NCBI GenBank assembly: GCA_047967505.1
Contig: CM106540.1
Length of the DNA: 64,000 nt
Strand: one strand, 5' to 3'
From: Dipteris shenzhenensis
Lineage: Eukaryota; Polypodiophyta; Polypodiopsida; Gleicheniales
The notes below the pieces were generated by a model that was not told where the DNA came from, ran no database searches, and saw nothing but the letters and a program-made list of their open reading frames with translations. The translations under genes and the position numbers were made by a program. Positions 13,901 through 25,900 of the stretch are shown here, one piece after another (the first letter of the stretch is position 1; the number at the start of each line of letters is the position of its first letter).

Positions 13901-16900
13901 CAATTGAATATGCTAAGTACTCGCATCAAGATGTGCTCATATTGCAGGTAGATATCACTAAGGCATTTGACACTGTTCAATGGGATTTTATCTCTCAAAT
14001 CATGACAAAGTTGGGCTTTGGTCCCAAGATAGCAAATGCAATTTATTGGCTTTATTCTGGCTCTACTTCTCAGTGCATTCTTGGGGGTCATCTATCTCGG
14101 TCATGGAAATTGGGTAGATCAGTTAGACAGGGCTGCCCTCTTAGTGCTCTCTTCTATGCCATTGCGACCCATCCCCTCTTGATATATCTTGATCATCTTA
14201 CAAACATAGGACAGATGACTGGTCTTAAAATCCCTGGGGCTGCATCTTTTTTGGCACAAGCATATGCTGATGATTCCTTCTTTATGCCACAGAACTCTCC
14301 CCGGGAAGTTCACATGCTAATGACCACACTATCATTGTATGGATTAGCAGCGGGATTGCATGTCAACATTGACAAATCTAAATTGCTTCCCCTGAAACAA
14401 TGTGACTGGCATTCTATTCTCTGGCCAGGTCAGGTAGTGCATTCCAAAGATGTAGTCAGGCATTTGGGGAATCCTATAGGATGGCATATCACCAGGAAGC
14501 AGTAGTTAAAATGGATCTTCCAAAGACTTCAACATAAACTGGAATATTGGAAAATTTCTACTTGGCCACTTCATGTCCGGCTCAGAATAGTACAGTCCAT
14601 TGTAATGTCCTATGTTCAGTTCTTTTTGCCTTTGCTACATTGGTCCTCCAGAGATATTTCAACCTTTATGTCTCAAGCTATGGAGCTGTTATGGAGGACA
14701 AAAACTGCTGTGAAAGCATTGAGACTGATGAAGATGGAAATGGTGTGCTCTCCTAGGATGCATGGGGGACTCAATGTTCTCTCATATAAGATATCATGTA
14801 CTTGCAAGGAAGGCGACTATGCTCCATACTTTTTTCCGTCAACAACAGCCATGGACTTGTATGATAGCATCCATGTGTGTCAACATGAGGACATCTGCTT
14901 ATGGCCATTGGAATACTGATCATTGGGAGGTTGTCATTGGGAGTTTTGTAGGGAAGATTCCTGGCTGCCCTTTCTCTACTGCTCTGATACTTGACTGGAA
15001 ACAAGTACTTTCCAAGGTCAAATGGGCTCCTGATAATTGCTCGGGGACAAACTCAATGAGGAAAGAAAGTCTTCATTGGAGTGCCATCTTTGACATTCCA
15101 CTTGCTTTACAGGAACCTGTTCGGGCATATAATCTCATGAAATTAGATACATCAATGATGTGGTAGATGATCAGGGTTGTCTTATCTTTTCCTCAGGCCA
15201 CTGCCTCCTATGCATTGGGAATGCATCATAGGTCGATATGGAAGAAAATTGCTGATCTGTTACATCCTCTTCTACCTGTTCCTCCTGTGGCTGACACAGA
15301 CAGGCTTATGGATTGGCAATTGCAACCCTCTGCTACATGCTCTCATCCTGTTCCTCTGCCTGCTTTGACCTCCATCAAAGCCTACAAGCTTCTTCAGCTT
15401 GCTCCATGGATTCAGCAATATGCTAATACTCTGTGGCATATCCGGAAGCCCCTCTCATGGTGGCGGAAGAATCTCCGAATATTATGAAGGTGTAAAATGC
15501 CTCTGAAACAAAGACTTTTTCATTGGAGATGCATGACCGGCACATTGTCAGTGGGAATCACACTTGCCAAACGTCACATTGCACCATCCACATGTTTACA
15601 GTGTGAGGCTCCTTCAGAGACTGTCCCTCATTTGCTTTGGCACTGCCCGTCTTCTAGGAACCTCCTTGGGAGAATTTCAGATCATCTTCGGCTCCGTTTC
15701 CCGAGTCACAGATTTGGGAAACATTTTTGGTTATTTGGCAGATTTATGAGGTCTTTGTCTCAATACTCACTATTTCTCTCATGGGTGAGATATTGGGCTC
15801 TTTGGACAATCTGGAATGAGCATAATTTGGCATACTTGGGCCGGCAGATTCACAAGTCATATGAATCTTTCCGAGCCTCATTGCGGCAATCCTTATATGA
15901 TGCCTGCCATGAGGGTGATCTACATGCTTCTTGCATAGAGCTTTTCTTTTTATGCTTCTGATCTTTGGGATACTCTCCATTTTGGAGACTTCCCATCTTG
16001 TAAATTTATGAGAATGCACTGGATGTGTGTGAGTCTTGTGTGAGTGCCACATGTAGGATCGAATGAAAGAGAGAGTGCAGGTAGCAAAGAGTCGCATGAG
16101 TCTTAGCCGTCACGTCAACTAGGATAGATGAAAAAGAAGTACAAGGTACTTGTACCTAGACCTAGGACTAAGTGTCCTAGGTGTCACATAGGACTAAGTG
16201 TCCTATGTGGCCTAAAAGGCACTTACACTACAAGTGCCTATATTTATGCCTACAAGGCACATACCATGGCCTATAGGGCATCACTAGAACCACCAGGAGA
16301 TGGCCTACAAACCCCCCTCCATGGGATGGGCTGAAGTACTCTGGAAACGTTTCAGAATACCTGGTATCTTGTCATGGTGGCACATGTTCATCCAAAAGGA
16401 TATAGCCACTTATGAATGTACAAGGGATGTCAGATCATGTAACAAAGGGAACCAAGTGTAAAGCATGTCGGAAGACTTCGAACTTGGGACGAGGAAGTGC
16501 CTTTGTAAACATATCTGCTATGTTGTCCTCTGTGGGAAGATAGGACAACTCTATGTCTCCTACTGACAATCACTCCCGAAGATAATGATAGTGAACTTCA
16601 ATATGCTTGGTACACGTATGAAACACTAGGTTACGCGCAATGGCCAAAGCACTCTGGCTGTCAGTGTAGACCATAGTGAAGGATGTCTGACATATACTAA
16701 GATCTGTAAGTAACTGTCGAAGCCAAACACACTCTACTGTAGCGGTGAAAGCTACCCCTGTACTCAGTCTCACAGCAAGATGTGGCAGCTGTTGGTTGCT
16801 TCTTACTAGGCCAAGAGATACATGAATTGCCAAGCAAAAAACAATTGCCGGTATGTGACACTCTGGTGTCGGAACATCCTGCCTAGTCACTATCCGTGTA

Positions 16901-19900
16901 AGCATGCATGATAAGTGAACCCTGATCACCATAGAAGAGGGCTAAATCCTGAGTGCCTCTGAGATATCTGAAGACTCTCTTCACTGCCTGCCAATGCTGT
17001 GAACTGGGCATGTGCAGGAATCTGCTAAGCTGAGATACTGCATACTGTAAGTCAGGTCTGGTGTGACATAACAGAAATGCATCAAACTCCTTTGACATAT
17101 ACTCTCCCCCCTATCTGTGTTGAGGGTGACAAGCTTGCATCCTGATTCATTCTCAACCATATTCAGCCACCTCTGAAAGCATGAGAAAACTTCAGATTTG
17201 GCTTTTAAAGGATATACCCAGCAATATCTTGTGAAATCATCAATGAGAGTCATTAAATATTTGTACCCTCCAATGGCATTTGTCCTCATTGGGCCACAGA
17301 CATCACTGCGCACTAGCTGCAATTTCCTTTGTGAGAGTTTTGGACAATTCTTTTGAAAAGGAAACCGATGCATCTTACCCAAAAGACAACCCTCACACAC
17401 ATGTTTGGAAACTCTGTGAGTTTGAGATACATCATTTGCCATCTGCTGTGAATATAGCTTTGCAAGAGCTCTATAATTGAGATGACCCATTCTCTCATGC
17501 CAAAGATGAGTTTCAGCAAGCTGTGAATCTGAAATAGCAAATGCTTCAATAGAAAGTGCAGCTGAGTGATGATCAAGGTGATAAAGCCCCTTTTGCAAAG
17601 TGCCAGTGAGAACTATGGCATTGTCATCACGAAGATCATAAACTAGGCATCTGTAGCCATCAAGAATCACTCTGAAACCTGAAGTAGCAATTGCTGAAAT
17701 TGAGATCAGGTCGACTTCAATTCCAGACACAAAGATAATATATGTTAAAGTGACAAAATGACTTGAAATAGATGTGAGCTGCACATCTCCAATTCCTTTT
17801 ACAGCATATGAAGCATTATTAGCACATGTGATAGTCCCCCCTCGAGGTGCATCAACGAAAGAGTGAAACAATTGTCTACAAGATGTGACGTGCTTGGAGG
17901 CACCACTATCAAAATACCAAGACTGAGCGTCATTAGCAGTAAAGAGTGCATCAGCTTTGGAGGGATCAAATGAGCAATGGACAGCCCATGCCCAATCATC
18001 CTGAAGAGCATGTGCATGTTAAGCATCTGCTGTCAATAGCAGGTGGCTTTCTTTTTTTCCGAAGCAATGCGCTTCCTACATTCTGAAATGTCATGTCTAG
18101 GCTTGCGACAATAGTTGCATCTTTTCTTCTTTGACTTATCTAGTGTATTTTTTAGATGCATGGGAGGAATTAGGCTTGCCCATAGGCTTGGAAGCCTTGC
18201 CTCTTCCTGTCTGCTGTGAAGCAAATGCATGATCAGGAATAATGGCTTGTCTATTAGCTCGACTTTGCTCTTCCTGCAAAAGCAAAGTAACTAGCTGATC
18301 AAAAGAATAGTGGTCTGGATTACCCATGGCCACTAATCGAAGGGTTGTAGAAAACCCTTGATATGTATCAAGCAGTCCATTCAATGTGGTACTGACAAGC
18401 TGTGAATTTGGCACCACCTCATCAATGTTGGCAAGTTGTTCCATGAGGTCCTTGACCTTTGTCAGGTATGCATCCATAGAGTCACCTTCATTCATACTGA
18501 CTTCCTGTAATTGCCTTCTCAAATATGCAACACAAGCTTCATTGCGAATCTGATAGAGAGAAGCCAATTTATCCCAAGCATCCTTTGCTGTCCTGCAAGA
18601 CCGGATGTGTGGAATAATGATTCTCTTGCATGATAAAGCAATACATGAATGTGCATTTGCATCTCTTGCATCCCATCTTGACTGTTCCCGAGTTGGAAGA
18701 ACAGCAGCAAGAGTGCTAGAGTATGAGGCATCAGGAGAAGTACCCCCTGCAGAGGGACCAACACTAGAGGCAACCACTGTAGCATTGGCCGGCCTCAGAT
18801 CAACCCCAGAAACAATATTCCACAGATGCTTTGCAACAAGAATATGTTTCATGAGATAAGACCACATCGGATAGGTGGTACCATCCAACTTATCATCTTC
18901 ACGAAGAACGCCAAATAGATCTTGATTGTTCCCAGCCATAGCAAATGTGATACCCTGAAAGAGACCTGAAAACCCAAAAGCCACAAGGCTATCACTGCAA
19001 AGAGCTGGCTGTCCAAAAATGACAGCAAATATCTGCAAATTTCCAACCTAAATCAAAGGGCAAATGCAAATCTGACCCAAATGTGACTATGGCAGGCAAT
19101 GTTCATTGCAAAAACAGCAAATCTGGCAAAAGCCCCAAATTTAATGAGGGAAATAGGCCAAAAAGAGGGCAAATGCAGAAAAGCCCCATAATTTGCTGAA
19201 ATTTTTGCAAATGTGACCCAATGTATGATAATCTGACTCAATGTCCTGCAAAAGTGACTCAATGTACTGCAATCGAAAAGAAATTGCAGACCAAAGCCCA
19301 AATCTCTAGTGTTCTTGCAAGAAGTTGCAACTAGAAGAGATGAAAGGTATTGAAAGCCCCAAAATTTTGCAAATGTCCTGCAAAAACCAACGCAAGTTCA
19401 CAGCCAATGCCTAAACAAGTACGAAACCTGATGATAGCTTTGCACGTGTAAAACTGTACAAAACTCCTGGGAAAAGTACGATCTGTACGGAATGCTACTA
19501 CGTACGGGCACTACAAGTGTCCAATGTACGGTGTACGTACAACGTACGAAAGCTATACTGAATGCAAGTACAACTGTACGGAGCACAGTATACAGAATCC
19601 AAAGTATGGTAGAAGTACAACATACGAAAGCTGTACGGAGCAAGTACAACTGTACGCATGTACAAAACATAGTACGGTATGCAGTACATAGCAGTTACGT
19701 CTGCTGTACGAAAGCAAGTATAAGGCAAGTACGGAGCACAACTTACGGTGTACGGTAAGTGTACGACAGCAATACGGATGCGAGTGCGTGGAAAGTACGA
19801 TGTACGAATGCAAGTACATTGTACGGCGCAAATACAACACATGTGCGTACAAAATCAAGTACAACGTACGGAACGCATGTATGTTGTACAGAACGCAAGT

Positions 19901-22900
19901 ACAAAGTACGACGGCGTAGGTACGAAATGCCTACAAGGCACATACCATGGCCTATAGGGCATCACTAGAACCACCAGGAGATGGCCTACACCACGTGTCA
20001 TCATGGGACTTATCCCATATACACTAGGTGCTAGTGTGAGTGAGTAGCGCATATAAGGCTTGTACTTCTGTAGTCTTGATACACTTGATGAATGAATGAA
20101 AGCCTTCTTCATGTCTTTATTTGAGCACTATTTCGTCACACCCTAACTCTCTCTCTCTCTCTCTCTCTCCACCATGTTTCTAACAGTCTACGCCTGCTTC
20201 GTAGACTTTCGGAAGACCTTCGACACTATCCCACGATCCTGCATGACCACCAGACTACAAGGGATGCAGATTTCGGAGACGATGATTTGGGGTATGATGG
20301 GCCAGTATGAGTCAGTCAGAGGCAAAGTTCGTGCTCCACGTGGTTTATCAGATTGGGTAGAGAGCACGATCGGAGTTACCCCCTCTCACCGACTCTCTTC
20401 AGACTTTACAATGATCAGATCACATCCTTCATAGACCGCCTACGAGGCAACGGATCCTCGCTCGCCGACCTCATAATACAGATACTGCTATATGCTGAGG
20501 ACATAGTTCATACATCATCTTCATCTGAGGGGCTGCAGAGACATCGGGAGGCCCTAGAGGTGTTTCGCAGAGAGAGAGACCTGACACTCGACCTGGGAAG
20601 ACCAAGGTTATGGTCTTCAACACCTCACGCGCAGTATCCCATCGACTCAGCAACCAGCTTCACTTATTGTGGTGAGCCAGTGGAGATAATGCAGTCCTAC
20701 ACATACATGGGAGCAGTCTTCACAGGACCCTATTTCACGATGACTTACGCAGCCCAGGCATGACTCACATGGGGTCGGAGTGCTTTGGCTCATCTAGAGA
20801 CAGTGCTTCCAAACACACTTTCAGGATCCACCGACGAAGGGCTAGCTTTTCGACACGTTAGTGTGGCCGACGGCCATGTATGCAACACCCTTCTTAGGGA
20901 GTGATCTCCCGAAGACAGAGTGGAGGATATTTGAGCGGCTACATGTGATTATGGGATTCGGGATGATTCGGAGTAAGCCCTCAGTCCCGCATGAGATAGT
21001 ACATGCAGAGTTCACCATGACAACTCTACAGGTTGATGCCATCTTTCGGACAATGGCATTTGGGGACTTACCTCGATGCACACTACCAAGGCTAGCTCTA
21101 TTGTCATCTAGATGACTCGCAGAGAGAGGAGCAGCAGACACATGGTATGCACGTGTATCTGCATGGTTTGCCAAGCACGGCATTGAGATGGACAGGCTTC
21201 CCCCTTTTCTGTACAGCATGGACACACCTCCTGAGTCACTCCCACGAGATGAGATTAACTGTATAATACAGTTAGATCTCCTCCAGCTCCATACATCTCG
21301 GACTTGGGGTGGGGGATCAAGAGCTCCCCACCAAAACCCAGTTCTATCACAACCACTTCTTGAGAGTATTCATCATCAAACCTCGGTATCTTGGCACAGA
21401 GGAGTCTCGCATGCATTGAGGATCGCCATTAGACATACCCAAAGAGCAGCAGATCTATATGTTATGCACATTGAGAGTGATTGAGACAAAGGAGCATTTT
21501 CTTTGTGCCTACCCAGCCTGCTATGAGATCCGGAGATGATACCACAGCCTCTACCAAGAGGGGAGCGGCTTCGGCCCACTCTCTCGACTGGTCCACTTTC
21601 ATGATCAGGTCTACATTGGGCTCTATCTGCTTGAGATGCGCCGACACAAGGAGACTCTACTACGATAGATTAGAGAGCAGCAGGAGACAACTAGACCATA
21701 GAATACAGAGACTAACCATGCATAAAGATGCATCACTGATTTTTATGCATTTGAGTCAGCTTTAGGACAACGGGGTGGAGGAGGAGCTAACTGATATGCG
21801 GGCAGTCTGGATCAGCTGAGAGAGAGACAGCCCCTTGCTCTCAAACACCTGCCCGCATCCTTCCCGGCCTCAAGAAGCACTTTTGCTGGGAAGACTCTTC
21901 CGTGAAACCTTGCTGTACAACACATTTTTGCTCGGCTGCCTACTGTTTTGACAGTTTCTAGTCAGGCCGCCTCTCTTTTGGGCCTGGTCGCCACTTTAAA
22001 TTTTGGGATTACTAGAGTAACATTTTGAAACAGTTCCTTTTCTGAGTTGACTGTTTTCTACCTGGCTCCCATTGTTTGACCTTTGCTGTGAGTTTTCCTG
22101 AGCTGGGCAACCAGTTTGGGACAGTATTTGGGCAACTTCCTTGGTTCTTGGGCTTGTTCCATCTCTCTACTGGCTCGGCCAGTTCGGTCTTTACCTTCAC
22201 TGGCTCAGATACTGTTTGCAACAGTTTTGGAACGGCGGCATTTTCAGTCATACACCTAGTACAGGTGTTTGAACTTTGAAGGAGTCTTGCAAGATCTACT
22301 TTGACCCAAAGTAGATCTGAGTCTTTGCCATCAGATCGGAGTGTGTAATTTGGGGCTTTTGCCTCAAATCTGTGTTTTACATGTTCAATTACTTCTCCAC
22401 TCGGATCTGAGTGAGAAATTCGGGGCTTTCGCCTCAAATCAAGTCTTTTGCAGGTTTTGCAGCTTGGGTTAAGTTCTTGCAGGCAGATCCAATGAAATTT
22501 GCATATATTTGCAGGATCTTACATTCTTTGCAGGCAGATTCAGGAACATTTGCAGAGATTTGACTTATATTGCAGTGTTTGAGGAGAAAATTATTATTCA
22601 GTGATTTGAAGAGTTTTGTTGAGATGTTGTTTCAGCCTAAAGCTCATCTTTGAAGATGGCTGAGAATCAATATTAGAATCTCGGAGATTTGCAGCATATT
22701 CTTCTTCAGTGTCATTTGTAGAGTTTTGTTGAGATGTTGTTTCAGCCTAAAGCTTATCTTTGAAGATGGCTGAATCAAAATTAGAATCCAAATTATCCTC
22801 TTGGGTTTTCACCCAAGAGGATAAATTGGATGGCAGCAAATATTCCTTCTCAACTCTTATGGTGAAGAATGTGTTAGCTGCTAAGAGTCTATGGGGCTTT

Positions 22901-25900
22901 GTCATAGATGATGAGGTCCACCTAGCAAATGCAATTAGTGCTTCTTGCTACACTTACAAGAAGGTAATCCACGTGGGAGACATGTTTTGGAATAGCCAGC
23001 TGCACTTGCCATGGGAAGGGCAAGCTTCATTTTGATGGCCATCAGTCCAGGACCGATTCATCACAACCATCTAAGAAAAATTCAGATAATGTAAGTCCAT
23101 TAGTGTAAGAAGCCTGGCATAATATCAGTGAGGGCATAAAGAGGTGGGAGAAAGAATAGGAAAAGGAAGCTGGAAAATGTGACTGAAGATTGGTCCTTCT
23201 TGGTTGCAATTATGATGCCAATCATGACATGACTTCGCTTATTGTGAGTGATGCTTCAGCTACAGTCTCGTATTTTCCGAGTGGTTCTTCCAAGCACATC
23301 ATGTCTAGAAACAATGTATTTGCTGATTTACAGCCTACTCTAGTTGGCAAGGGTACCCTCTTTGCAGTAGACCCACGGAGCGGATCAAGTGATGCCAGAA
23401 ACAAATCGCAGACATGGTATAGAGACATTAGGACTCGAATTGGAACCCTAGCAAAGCTCACTCATAACCCATGATACCAAACTACATTGCAAAACACCTT
23501 TATAATATGTAGCGTAATTGAAGGATCGCTGAAATACAATATTGAAATTGTCTATCCGGGGTCGAGAGTGGCAAGGAATGGATGGATCTCTAGAGTCCCT
23601 ACTGGCTTTGGAACGTGTTTGAGATCAGCATGTCATCCTCTAGTATACTCCATGTGTCTTGTCAAACAATTATCAATCTACTTGTATCTCAGACTTTGAT
23701 CTCATGGGTCCTGTTAGAAACATGGTGTGACGGAGAGAAAGAGATAGGTTAGGGTGTGAGAAAATGATGCTTAAATGAAGACATGACAAAAGGCTTTCAT
23801 TCATTCATCAAGTATATCAAGACAAGTGAAGTACAAGCCTGATATAGGCTACTCACTCACACACTAGCACCTAGTGCATATGGGATAAGTCCCATGATGA
23901 CACACGGCACTTACACATGACTCACACACGTAGACTAGTACTAGATCACCTAGTACTACACACCAACACACTCTTTGGCTATGATATCTCCAACACCCCC
24001 CTTCAAAGCAAAGAGTGTGAGACCCAACACGCAAGAGTAGACCGATACCCCCTCCACCGTAATACTACAAAGAGCAAGTCCAACCATCCAACACCTCCCA
24101 TGTGATAGTGACTTCTCAGTCAGCTTGCGACCGGCAAGGGCAAACCATCACTCGTCATCCCCCCTTACTCTGAACTCGGTGGTCAATACCATCAACCAAA
24201 GTAAAAGACAATACATTCATTTTTGGGGGACAACCCAGGGCAGATTACCTCTTATTGACTCCAAATACATTCAATTAGAGGGACAACTCAAGGCTGAGAA
24301 CCTTTATTTGACTCAACACAAACACACATAGAGCTAAGCATCATCTACCTCCTCAGAGAGGAATAGATCGTGCAACATAGCAGATGAAGCTTCCTGCTCA
24401 GGTCCAGTAGATGTAGCATAAATATTCTTGAGTTTGTCCAGGTTCTCCTTAGCTGAAGTAGTGAGGTCAAGTTTGATGAAGCAATTTGTTGACCAACCTC
24501 GCACCAATAAGCGACAATGCTTTGTCATGCTTCTTATCCCTAGCTGAAGGTAGAGTTGATGAGTCTGCACCACAAGGACGAGGCTCCATCATGTCAAACT
24601 GAGGTAGCAAAGACAACAAGCTGAAATAGATAACCAGCAAATAAAGGAGCGGGTCTAGGCCTCTGAAATGAATCAGCAGCCTAAGAAATACTTGAATAAA
24701 TGTGTCCAGCAGCTGATGGATGCCCTCGGGGGTTCCAAAATGGAAACTCTAATGGAAAAGCAGCAAGAAAACTCTTGGAAAGGTATAACTGAGTGAACCC
24801 AAGTCAAATAACAGCAAGTAGATACCCTGAAGTGCAGGAATGAACCAATGGAAGACCACTGGTGGGCAAGAGGAGTGTTCAAGATGCTGGAGCAGCTTCG
24901 AAATCCTGAAGAGGCCAGCTGGAGGGGTGCCTAATGGCAAGATATAGCTTCAAATGTATGAAGCAGCTCTCTAGGTATTCCGAAATGAAGTAGTAGGTCT
25001 CCAAAACAGCTCCAAAATGCTCAACGGCGATTCAAAAAGCACCAAGATGCTGCTGCAAGTACTCACGCTCAAAATCGATGGATTGGACAGGCTGAAAGAC
25101 CAGAAATACCTCGGAAATGCCTCTGCTGTAGGCAGTTCTGCAATAGCAACCCTAGAACATCTTGAAAATGCAAGCACGAGCTCCAAAAATGGACGAAAAC
25201 CCCTCCAAACAGCTCGAAATCTGCAACCAGTGCGTGTGGATGGGCTGCTCTGCTACAGCAGCCTGGAAACCCTAAAAACGGGGATGAACATGCTCTGAAA
25301 TGGCTCAAATTTCCACACGTGCTGCTCCTAACAGACCCGAACAGAGGCGGCTATGCTGCAGCAGCCTTGGAATGGCTCAAAAGTGCCTTCTATGATCTCC
25401 AACTTCTGCCGGCTCTGCTGCAGCAACTCAGAAAGGCTGATTTTTGGCGACAAAAACCTTCACACGTGCTGTCAAGCCTTGAAAACTGTGCTGACCTGCA
25501 AGGAATAGACTGCCTGGTGCTCTGAAATGGACCGAAGGAAGGCAGCAGCTGTGAAGGAGGCGGCGGCAGGCTGTGGACAGATGGAAACAAATGCAAATGA
25601 CTACAAGGAGAGGCAGCTAGAGGCAGAAATGAGGCGGGTGTGCAGAAACCCTAATCAGGTATCTGATACCATGTTAGAAACATGGTGTGAGGGAGAGAGA
25701 GATAGGTTAGGGTGTGAGAAAATGATGCTCAAATGAAGAAATGACAAAAGGCTTTCATTCATTCATCAAGATATCAAGACCAGTGAAGAACAAGCCTTAT
25801 ATAGGCTACTCACTCACACACTAGCAGCTAGTGCATATGGGATAAGTCCAATGATGACACGTGGCACTTACACATGACTCACACACATAGACTAGTACTA

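Larger units (their letters stand above)
10637..16023 (+). mobile_element. LINE B, L1-type element with inverted 5' half
   Basis: 5387 bp between perfect 19-bp copies of TGTGTGTGAGTCTTGTGTG (10618-10636 and 16024-16042). The 3' half, from about 13670, reads on the plus strand (reverse transcriptase, zf-RVT). The 5' half, 10637 to about 13665, is inverted: its leader, ORF1 and endonuclease read on the minus strand. This is the structure expected from twin priming during L1 insertion. The link between the endonuclease and the reverse transcriptase is partly missing at the junction. No poly(A) tail is obvious at 16023. Confidence 0.85.
16052..19990 (-). mobile_element. Copia-1, internally deleted Ty1/copia element
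   Basis: It starts TGTAGGATCG and ends GGCCTACA, flanked by CCACA (16047-16051) and CCACG (19991-19995), a 4-of-5 target duplication in the LARD-1 3' LTR. Minus strand: GTAC-rich leader, gag, pre-integrase and part of integrase, then a jump near 17095 straight into the reverse transcriptase C-terminus and RNase H. The core of integrase and most of the reverse transcriptase are deleted. The left LTR is 258 bp; only about 64 bp of the right LTR remain. Confidence 0.82.
1655..20185 (+). mobile_element. LARD-1, non-autonomous LTR element with three nested insertions
   Basis: It starts TGTTGGAGATATC, ends GTTTCTAACA and is flanked by the perfect 5-bp duplication GTCTA (1650-1654 and 20186-20190) inside LINE C. 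Without the nested inserts it is about 2.05 kb: 5' LTR, internal region with one 84-codon frame, polypurine tract AAAGGGGG (about 3410-3417), and a 3' LTR. It has no gag, pol or integrase, so it must use proteins from elsewhere. The primer-binding site seen in LARD-2 (TGGTATCAGAT next to the LTR) is missing here. The (CT)n run at the LTR end is expanded. Confidence 0.85.

Noticed and set aside
19440-19926. CRISPR-like or satellite array
   Set aside because: There is no constant repeat and spacer structure; only the GTAC core recurs, with irregular spacing.
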